From contig OY752143.1 in the NCBI GenBank assembly GCA_963573315.1, forward strand, positions 1,240,001 to 1,304,000: DNA of 64,000 nt, read 5' to 3'. Shown piece after piece: positions 55,528-64,000 of this stretch (the first letter of the stretch is position 1; every line of letters begins with the position of its first letter). Position numbers and translations under genes: made by a program. The notes under the pieces were generated by a model. It made no database searches, was not told where the DNA came from, and saw only the letters and a list, made by a program, of their open reading frames with translations. This DNA is from Entomortierella parvispora. Taxonomy: Eukaryota; Mortierellomycota; Mortierellomycetes; Mortierellales; Mortierellaceae.

Positions 55528-57736
55528 TCATGCCGAGGGCCATGCGGCAGCTGCAACCTGAGTCCACATGACATCGCGACTTCTAGCGTTCTGTGGGTCA
55601 AAATCAAGATGATGCTCGGCCGCATAGTACTTTGCATCGTACTCCAATGGCACAGTCTCACTCCCTTGAGCAAACACCTCCAAAATTGGTAACCTCACAT
55701 CTCCCTCATATGGCAAAGGCTCGACCAAACGCCCGTTCTGAACCGAGGTCGCATGGATGGCCGCAAAGGTTGTCTCAAGACTCGACAACGTTCCGACCGC
55801 ACCTCCTGCAAACGAAAAGATGGACAAGGGTTGGTTCTGAACCCCTCCGATCGAATACGCCTCCACCTTGTAGTCGTTGTGCAACTCGAATGCCGACAAC
55901 AGACAAGCAGATCCACAACGACCATCGGACAGGATGCGGAAATGGGCTGGATTACTTGTCCAAGGGTATTTGCTCAGATCGGGGATACTGGTCATGACCA
56001 CGGGTTCCAACGTCGTCTTCTTGGTATACGAGGCCAAGCGACCGTTCTTGGTCTGATCCACAAGGGTCAAGAAAAGATCGTCGTTCTGGTACAGTTGGAA
56101 ATCACTCGCGCTGGTAGAGGCTTCCAGGTTCACATATTGGGCCGCGTTGTATAACCCTCCGTCCGAGTTGTTGAATGAGGCTTTGCTCAAAATTTGAATG
56201 TCAGGAGTCACCTTCAAATCTGAATGGAGGGACTGGTCGAGGGGTTTACTGCTGGGGAAGAAGACTTGAACCAAGACAGATGCGAAATCGACAGAGCCTC
56301 CACCGTTGCCTTGGAAATCAAAAATGATGTTGGTCACGTTCAACTTGTAAAACTCGTCGATATAATGCAGGATCAGGTTCAGCTCGCCGTCGGTAGCCAC
56401 ATGGGTCCAGACCACGATCACGCCCACGTCGGGTTGGGATTTCAAGCGGTAGAATCCCGTTGCGTTACCGCTACCAAGTTTCTCTGCGCCCTCAAACACC
56501 TGGGGTGGAGGAGGCGATGAAGTAGGGGCCGCGTTTGTGACCACCTCGTCGTTTTTGGAGTCGCCAAAGTATTCGCCCATCAAACTCTTGTGCGGCATCG
56601 GAACAGAGTGAGGATGGTATGGGCTATAGTAACTATTAGAGGCAACATTGGACGACGAGCTAGGTCCATTGGTCGAAGGCGGTTTCTTTGCACAGTTGGC
56701 GGCCACGAACGAAGCCGCGTCCGAAAAGGTTCCCGAGACTGACGAGAAAACTTTCCAAACATCCCGGATCGTCACCGACGTCGTGGTGCCGGACCCTTGG
56801 GAGGAACATTGGAGTTGATACTCTATAGCTCCATTCTCGGGGAGGGTTGTTCGCTGAGAAAACTCGCCTGCGAAAATCTGGAACGAGTTCGAAGTCAAAT
56901 CATACATTTGATTGCCCAATGCTTGGGTCAATCGAACGCCTCCATCCTTGGAGAAAGAAACATATTTGTTGGCCCAGCTGTAAAGATAGGGAAGGGCTGC
57001 CTGTCCATCAATGGTTGTGACCTCACAGTCTTCGTATCCTCGGCCAAGCCAGTCTTTGTACACACGAATACTCTAGAGGGGTACACAAGCACAAAAAAAA
57101 ATTTAGATTCTGCTGTGGCTGTATGCTTTGCCACCCAGAGCAAAAAAAGAAGCATCCATTATTACCTGCTTGCCATCGACAACAGGAGCGTACAAGTTCA
57201 TAGGTTGAGCAAAGGTGTACAAACTATAGCAGTCAACTGGAGAAACGCACAATGAATAAATGTGGATGATTCTCAATTGGCAGATCTAGGAATCTGTAGT
57301 GATGATTGTTCCTACCACTATAAGAAGCATGGGCATCATTCAGACTAGCAATAGCAATAGCGATATCCCGATGGAAATCGTAGTCACTGTTGTAATTGGT
57401 GGATCCAATTGTCTGCAGCGCCTTGAGGATATCCACTGGAGGACTTGTAAACGGCAAGGGCAGATCGGGCGTCAGGGCCGAGTCACGGAACACGTACATC
57501 TCGTTGTACAGCTTGTAGACAGTCTGGAAGGTAGATGAGGCAACGGAGTGATCAAAGGGGATGGCGTTGTAGCAATTGGCGACATCGACGGGTCTGATCT
57601 GTGTGGAATTCAGTCCGCCGAGGATACCGCAAGCATCGAGAGCACGTCGTCCCAGTGGGAGCGATTGTGCAGAGAAGGAAAGTGTTGTCAAAGCTACTGC
57701 TGCAGCAAGAGCAAGATTTCTTGTTGACCAGGACAT
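55528..57736 (-). CDS. Secreted S41-family (CPAF-like) serine protease
   Basis: Exons 57736-57316, 57236-57166 and 57072-55528 give 678 aa. The ATG at 57736 yields a signal peptide (LALAAAVALTTLSFSAQS). The N-terminal part has a conserved segment around DFHRDIAIAIASLNDAHASY and DCYSLYTFAQPMNLYAP, formed by the splices. The S41 fold follows: VGVIVVWTHV, TNIIFDFQGNGGGSVDFA and SDGRCGSACLLSAFELH, where the Ser after Gly is the likely nucleophile. These proteases are usually extracellular in fungi. The C-terminus (residues 600-678) includes LPYEGDVRLPILEVFAQG. It is a member of a fungal S41 subfamily rather than a bacterial C-terminal processing protease; no PDZ domain is evident. Confidence 0.85.
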
Positions 57737-58287
57737 TTTTCTATGCACAATCTATTGAGCTGCAGGTGGACAGAAGGAGGAAAAGAAAAAAAAGAGAGAG
57801 GTGTGAGGAAAAGGTGCGACCTTGCAACTGGACTCTCTCTTTTATAAGGTGTGGCAGGAGACAAAGTGGTGGGAGAATCTATCCCCTATTCAGGTACGCG
57901 GTGGTTGTTTGTAGAAGCGTGCGCACTAAAAATATCCCCCTTGCTTTTCCATCAACTCCAGCCCAAGAGGGAATGTCTTGCCAGTCAACAAAACCAAACA
58001 AACACCCCTGCCCACCCATCTGCTGTGAACACTGCCACTGCGCCGAGTGACGGAGAGGTCTTTTTTTTGTCCTTCGGCCACTCAATTGCGGCGGTGCCGC
58101 TTCCATCAAAGCCCAGAATCGCCAGGGCGATCCATGACCCACCCAAACCTTACCAAGGCTGAGCACAGAATTTTGGCTTCAGTTCCCGAGGCAAAAATTA
58201 CAGAGTAGAGAGCAATGGCTCGGAGCGACACAGGTCACTCTTTGGTTTCCAACAGGAGGCACGGCCTGATTTAGTTCTGTTTGATAG
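57737..58287. other. Spacer upstream of the S41 protease
   Basis: About 550 bp with a purine-rich start (57770-57810, a CT-rich leader on the coding strand) and probable terminator sequence of the next gene. No gene seen. Confidence 0.5.
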
Positions 58288-61200
58288 CTACGCTCTAAGA
58301 GGCTGCTGAGCCACGGTTTCCACAATCAGACCATTCTCAAAGTGCTTTCGCCTCTCCGCTAACTGTCGGATGGATTGCGCCAGTGAGACGAGAAGTCCAC
58401 TCTCGCTCTGATCGACGCCCTCCATTCCCGTCCGTGTCTCCGATTGAGGAAAGCGTGAAACATAGCGAGGGATGGGCAGACCACAAGCCAGTTCTGTCAG
58501 GCTGCAATACAATCGACTTTCGACTAGCCTTATAATCCAACTATACCGAAAACATGACGCCCTGGTGCAATCTTTGTCCAAGATGACATCTCCTGATAAG
58601 GTCTGGACAACAATTTGGCGTGATAGCAGCTTAGTTTTTGAGATTTCGTGTGGTATCGGATCTCAAAAGCTAGACCTGGTAGCTGAGTGGCCTACCTTAA
58701 AGGCAATAATGAGAATATCTGTTGCTATGTGATACAGCGCCCCCGGAGCCAACGTGGTCTGGTGAGCCATCATCCTGTTTTCTGGTTCGACATCAGGGTA
58801 CTCCTCCATCCAACAGGCCAGCAGGTGGTTAATCATTTCTTCTTGTCCAGGATGCAGCAGAAAGGCACGAGCACGGTTGGATATTCGGTTCTGGCAAGCC
58901 AATTGAACTGTGGACTGAGGCAAAATCCCATTCAAAAGACCACAAAGCTCATGCAGAGCATACCAGATGCAGCAAGTGTTAACCTGAGAAAACGGCACGT
59001 GAGTTTTCTTACTTCAGTAACCATCAGAAACATTCCATGTAGTATGGTCGCTTACCTCTTTGATCAAATATTCGCGTTGGGCGTCCAACAACAGATCCAA
59101 GCACAATTCCAAGCTGCTATCATCAACAGATCGAGAAGCTTCGGAGTGTAGCCGAGCAAGAATGGTCCTTGTTAAATCGATCACCAGTATGTAGGCATTG
59201 TTTGGTCGCGTTCGACATATATTCTTCTCAACCTCATCCTTTCGCTGTATCTCAATGCAGTAATGGACCATCAGCACAAGGTCGTCCACTGACAAGAAAC
59301 CCTCTCTTGAGTATTGATCGCGCGTGTAGATCAACAGCAGCATTCCCGTAGCAGCCATTTCAGCTATACCAACTTGTCCAGCTTGGTTACTGTGATCAAA
59401 GTTATCGTCCAAAATGATTTGAATAGCATCCCAGAGTGCAGACAGCGCTTGGGGGTCGTCTTCGAACACATCATCTATTCAAAACATGATCGTATGATGA
59501 GAAAAACCACCCATCAGTCGAAGAGTTCACAAGCGGGCAAAGCAATTCTTACCTTCGCTGAGCTTTGAAAGCACCAACAGGATTCTTTCCCAACATGACA
59601 TCCTAACATACGCAAAAGGGTCATCATCGCACCCAGTCTGAATGGTCTCTATCTTTTTCAATAGCGCACTCAAAACTGGAAAGAGGTTGTCAGATGAAAG
59701 CAGACATCCAACGACCAGAACCCACAAGCACTGACATCGTGTGTGTGCTCACCTGGGGCTGTATCAATCTCAGTCGATTCCCAAAACGACTCCATTTTTA
59801 GTTTGTCCTGATCCAAGAGGTAGGGATCCATCGAGTCAAACAGTCCCCATAGCAACAACGAAACTATCCATACGCATGTGAACAAGTTTTAACTTCACCT
59901 CGTTTAAGGAGCGTCAAGGTAGAAGTCTGGTGATCACCTTGAACATCGACAGAGTCCCTAGCAAGTACTTGAACGGCATCCTTAATTACGCATTCCATGA
60001 AAAGGATTTGGTAGTCCTTCATCGGATACTCTTGGAAATCCAATCTTCGGGCCATTGAGACAACAAAATTGCAGACGTTTACCAGGACCTCGGTACTGTG
60101 CCCATTCCATGTCATGTCGTAGCCACCAAACACGCGACATGAATCAGAAAACAAGAACTGAGAATAAAGACAATAAGAGAAAAGTCACTAGGATCCACAT
60201 TATTTACATTAGATGCACGCGACTAACCTTCATTGCCCTCAATGCAGATCGAGAGCCACTGGCAACATTTGTCAAATGTTCCAGAGCTGCAGTTATTTTG
60301 AGCATGGGACTTGAGCTGTCGGCAGTGTCGATATCCTGGCTGAATATACACCGAGCTAGCTAATATCGTCGTAGCAAGAGGCATTAGCCCACTGAGCGGG
60401 CCACCAAGGAGTCTATCCGCACCGTTTCCCTTACACGTACAAGAATCATCTGAATATCTGTAGGTGCCACATCCACGTCATCTTGGGTGTCTTGAGCCCA
60501 CAGCCAGACAAGTATGTCCTGCAGGTGTCTTCCCAGCATGCCCGTCGAGGACTGGATGGAGGTCCTGAGACCCTTAATAATCCGGGAATATGTGAATGGT
60601 CGACTCACTGCGATCAACAGTGCTCCACATTAGTAAAACTCAGTCATGTCGTGAAATACACGTCGACGTATCATACCATTATGGTCATCGTCTTTGCTAA
60701 GTTTCTATCGAACAGAAGGATCACACAGTCAGTGTTTTTTCTTGCGTATATCCCTGAAAGACGGTCTTTCTGTAACGCACAATATAGAGCCAACATAGCT
60801 GAATCCAACTGGAGCCAAAAAAGTTGTGCAAAACCGAGTCTCCAGTGATTAGCGCGGATACAGCACTGAGCATATCTAATCGCTTCCTACAACTAGAAAG
60901 TTCATGGAGAGGAAATTAGATTAAATGATGAGCAAAATCGAATGCCTATGCAAAAAACACTTACGGCTTATCTTGGCCCGCTCTCACCTGAATGTAACAA
61001 AATGCGACAGCCCAGCGGCATGTCTCTTGTTGGAGCCTCAAGTCCAAAACTTTCCCGTTACATCTTAAGCATCCAAGAAGGTCATTAACTAATATGTGTA
61101 AATCAGTTTTTTTTTTTTTTTTTTTTTTTTTTTTAGTTCAGGGGTTCATTCACACAAGGAAAATGTCAAATACAATATGACGATCTTACTGTCTAATCCA

Positions 61201-62345
61201 ATGAGAGAGTCAAAGTCTGGAAGACTGTCACCCAGCATGCAGGTTTGGGTACTCTCTATACAGAAGAGCTTCTGAAAATCGACAATTGACACAAGAAAGG
61301 CGACGCAGACGGCCTTTGGGGTCTTGCTAATCCCAATTTGCTGAAGTAGCTCGATGGCTCGAAATGGCAAATCTGACAGACCTAAGTCAATTAGTCAATG
61401 CAGCAATAGGCAAAGATTTTTAACAGAAGAGTAACAGGAGAGTGCCAATTCAGAAGGCGGCGCTAAGGCGAAAGTGAAAGGCTCGAAGATGCACCTACAA
61501 ATCCTATTCATCAGCTCATTGTAAATGTCGGTAGAGGAATGAAGTTGATTTGCTCTCTTGAGAAGCTGAAGCACACCCAAAACCCCAGAGATCAAAGGAC
61601 TGCTGTCTAGTCCTGTTGGGTGAAAGGGCAAGATGCACTCGTCGTATATGCTCACCAACGCGAGAGACACATGCCAAAGATCAACGGTCACATCCCTCCC
61701 AAAATCCATCGATCTATGAACTTCGTTCATGAGACAGTCAAGAGTGATCTCGGCTTTTGTATTGCAAGATAATGAGTAAGGTGGTGAACGGCGTGGTACA
61801 TGATCCATAGTCGACTGTACCTTTTCCCAGAATGCAGGAAAGTAGATCTTCCTCTGCGTTGACGTTGCCAGCAGCCAGTGCATGTCTTGCGAGGAGTTTG
61901 TTTATCGGTACTAATAGACAGCTTGAGAGGACCCTGAAGAAAAGAGTTGATGGCCCAAGCTCTTGATCTGTGCATGCGATAAAAACAGTCGAGGCCAAAA
62001 CATCAAGGGCTCTGCCCATGCCAACCGCTGGGTCTGCTATCCGGGCTAGTCCATTCCAACAACAGAGCAAATCAGAGGGGAATGCACCCGGCAAACTACG
62101 AGGGTGATGAAACACAACGATGCCCTTCAGCGGGTGGGGGAAGACAGGTGGTTACCAAAGATGGACTGGAAAAGACGAGCCCAGAACTCCTCCTGGGTCA
62201 AAGCCGATCCCTGGGTTCTCAGGAGGTTCGTGAGTGATTCTTGAGCGAGGTTGATGAAGGCAAGATCCATGTCTTTCCTTGAGGAGTCCACCACACGAAG
62301 GATGTGCTCCAAAGTGGGAGGAAGAGTACGATATTCTTCTGACAT
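58288..62345 (-). CDS. Multi-exon all-helical protein of unknown function
   Basis: Starts at 62345 (MSEEYRTLPPTLEHILRVVD). Exons fitted in frame: 62345-62156, 62045-61821, 61753-61499, 61381-61190, 61088-60988, about 60886-60670, about 60615-60441, then at least six more down to 58288, for roughly 1000 aa. Junctions near 60620-60670 and the last one (58500-58680) are uncertain, so the stop could instead be at 58337. Nearly all of the sequence is predicted helix (LHELCGLLNGILPQST, LALVSIYDECILPF, LGRHLQDILVWLWAQ), consistent with an armadillo/HEAT-type solenoid. No signal peptide, helix anchor or catalytic motif. I do not recognise the family. The 61107-61134 poly-T run lies within an intron. 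Confidence 0.6.
61107..61134. repeat. Poly-T tract (28 nt) in an intron
   Basis: The longest T run in the window, inside the intron 61089-61189 of the helical-protein gene. On the coding strand it is poly-A, some 20 bp upstream of the 3' splice site. Confidence 0.95.
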
Positions 62346-62567
62346 AAAGAGACGACCAACAGGAGGAAGGGAAACGGGCAGGCAGGCAGGCGAGTCAAAG
62401 AAGGAAAAAGGCAATAAAGAGGCAAAAGATAAAAAATAAAAAAATAAAAAAAAATCCGCACTGATGGTCCACACTCACACTCTCACACTCTCACACACAT
62501 CCATACACCCACTCTTGCTCTACTTCATCTTGATGCTCCGTTGCTTGTCGGATTGCTGGTCATGGAC

Positions 62568-64000
62568 TCACAGGGGTTTATTCCGCCTCTTCTTTAGCGT
62601 ATATACGCGCAATGTGCGCGTGTCCCTGTTGAATTCTGCCGATATCGTGTCCAGATCCACTGGTTCGTTCGGCATATCAACTTCAGCGTGGTACTCTCTG
62701 CCTTGATCCACGTCTTGTCCTTGGCTTTTGGAGTGCAGCACAAGTTTGTCCGGGAGGACCACGTCCAAGGTTATATCCTTCATGGATTGCTACATCAACA
62801 TCACCTCTTACTGTTAGAGAACAGCCGTTTGATCATCATCCCTTACATTCTCATGGTTGTGAGGTATTTACATGATTTGGTAGCTTGATTTCGACAATGA
62901 TTCCCAGGGTCCCCTTCTTGCACGGGGAAAACCGACTCTGAAGAATAATGTCATCCTTGCCTGCTGTTGGTACAAAGAATTGACCCGGAAGGAGGATCGG
63001 ATTTGCTTTGGGTTTAGATGCATCGCCACCTCCAAAGTCCAAGATTTTCTTCTTCATTTTTTTTGGGCCGTCTTCGATATCCTTGAGTCCTTCTGATCTC
63101 ACTGTGCCCTCTACCTCCTGAATGGGTCCAGCTTTAGGCAAGATGACGGATCGAGGTTTGAGCTCGTCCTTTGATTTCACCTCTGGCAGCGAGAAGCCTA
63201 TTCCCGACATTGTTAAAGATCGCGCGTTAGTTCAACTGTTTGTTAAGATCGGATAAAAAGAAGCATGTTCAATGCTATTCGAGACACCTACTCCTGCTGA
63301 GATCCATACGACACTTTTCTTCTACCCATTCGATTGCCAGTTCCATGATGTACAGTTTGAAATCCAAGTCTGATTCTGTCCGTTTGTATGGCTGTGTGTG
63401 AATACAGGCGTCTGTCACAAGATAAGCCTTGTCTGCTAATAAGAAGCGGTATCAAAAGCGGTCAGTTGTTTTCCTAACTGACATGGGTGTGAAGATGTCC
63501 TGTAGATGCGAGGCGATGGCCAACCTTTATCGTGATACTCTCGAGGCGGACTTAATTGAAATGGAACCTGATATGTGGAACCTTCGACTGCATTAATGGC
63601 CTTTTGAATCTCTTCCTCGGACACAACTGCCGGACTTGGTTTAGGCATCGTGTCTGCATGGCAAATGTTGATGAAGATGGGCGTATCCTTGGGGAAAACC
63701 TTGAGTTGTGTGCCAATAGGGACCTGGCCAGATTCCTTGGTGGTCCTGGTCTCCACCACGAATCCGGCTATGGGCAGGAGCTCGGTCATAAGGGTGTCGA
63801 TGGGCTGGCGGTACTGGGGAGCCTGGGAAGCTTCGAGGTAGCGCTCTGCAAGTGACAAGGCAGCCTGCGGGTTCTTTTGAAACTCTGCCATGAGCGCCTC
63901 CTCGTCCGCGGCATCCTGATCCTTGCTGGAGGGGGCGGTGGCGGAGGGATTAAGCAGGAATGCGCCATTGCCGTGGGAGCCCTGGCGATCGTTTGCTCCA
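62568..64000 (-). CDS. PIH1-domain protein, R2TP co-chaperone component (partial)
   Basis: Cut by the right edge. Exons: 64000-63525 (frame open to the edge), about 63431-63292, 63197-62872 and 62789-62568. The first visible ATG in frame is 63891, but coding-like sequence (SKDQDAADEEALMAEF) continues upstream, so the true start probably lies outside. The PIH1 domain runs from GFVVETRTTKESGQVPIGTQ and KVFPKDTPIFINICHADTMP to ELAIEWVEEKC. A C-terminal CS-like beta domain (DVVLPDKLVLHSK, RTLRVYTLKKRRNKPL) follows. PIH1/Nop17 proteins bridge Hsp90 clients to Rvb1/Rvb2 in snoRNP and other complex assembly. The 63197 splice (LSR/SFSLPEVK) is the least certain; an ATG at 63210 opens the same frame. 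Confidence 0.85.

Noticed and set aside
28219-61134. Poly-T runs as signs of retroposed gene copies
   Set aside because: No intron-less gene copy or target-site duplication sits beside them; one is inside an intron. They are more likely simple promoter or intron tracts.
1-64000. CRISPR arrays, insertion sequences, operons and tRNA/rRNA genes
   Set aside because: No spaced direct repeats, transposase frames or rRNA-like sequence were seen. No tRNA B-box with a matching cloverleaf was found by eye, though a tRNA could be missed without a covariance-model search.

Overview
The window looks like nuclear DNA of a filamentous fungus, most likely in the Mortierellomycotina (Mortierella/Linnemannia/Podila type). 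Genes are compact and on both strands, with short introns (about 50-210 bp, GT..AG). Two division-2 chitin synthases are present, as are Gln/Pro/Ser-rich tails and CT-rich leaders. One protein has the 'FRLFFLCECG' module, which I associate from memory with expanded mortierellaceous families. The taxonomic call is an inference. No prokaryotic, viral or organellar features were seen.

Layout. (1) 1-20.4 kb: five minus-strand paralogues (K1-K5) encode secreted kelch beta-propeller ectodomains, a Ser/Thr stalk, one transmembrane helix and a Gln/Pro-rich cytosolic tail. All five share the same three-exon structure with a 52-nt middle exon. A plus-strand chitin synthase (CHS-A, 4.4-8.3 kb) sits between K1 and K2. 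K2 and K3 are a recent tandem duplication of about 3 kb, which also carries a small two-exon plus-strand ORF, broken in one copy. (2) 21.2-26.9 kb: a very long CSC/OSCA/TMEM63-type channel on the minus strand. (3) 28.7-32.0 kb: a RecQ5-type DNA helicase. (4) 32.1-37.5 kb, minus strand: an alpha/beta hydrolase, UreF, and an F-box/LRR protein with an acidic repeat tail. (5) 37.8-41.5 kb: a Ser-rich hypothetical gene (plus) converging on a Cys-rich single-pass membrane protein (minus). (6) 42.2-43.5 kb: alpha-methylacyl-CoA racemase (minus). (7) 46.9-51.6 kb: a second chitin synthase, CHS-B (plus). (8) 51.8-54.9 kb: a lineage-type LRR protein whose true N-terminus lies across a hidden intron. (9) 55.5-57.7 kb: a secreted S41-family protease (minus). 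(10) 58.3-62.3 kb: a many-exon, all-helical unknown protein (minus). (11) 62.6 kb to the right edge: a PIH1-domain (R2TP) protein (minus), cut by the window end.

How they may work together. Chitin synthases, a stretch-gated channel family member and a cluster of kelch-ectodomain receptor-like proteins suggest a cell-surface/cell-wall region. That link is inference from position only; the remaining genes are ordinary housekeeping or unknown. Exon boundaries were fitted by eye (reading-frame continuity plus GT/AG) and may be off by a base or so.
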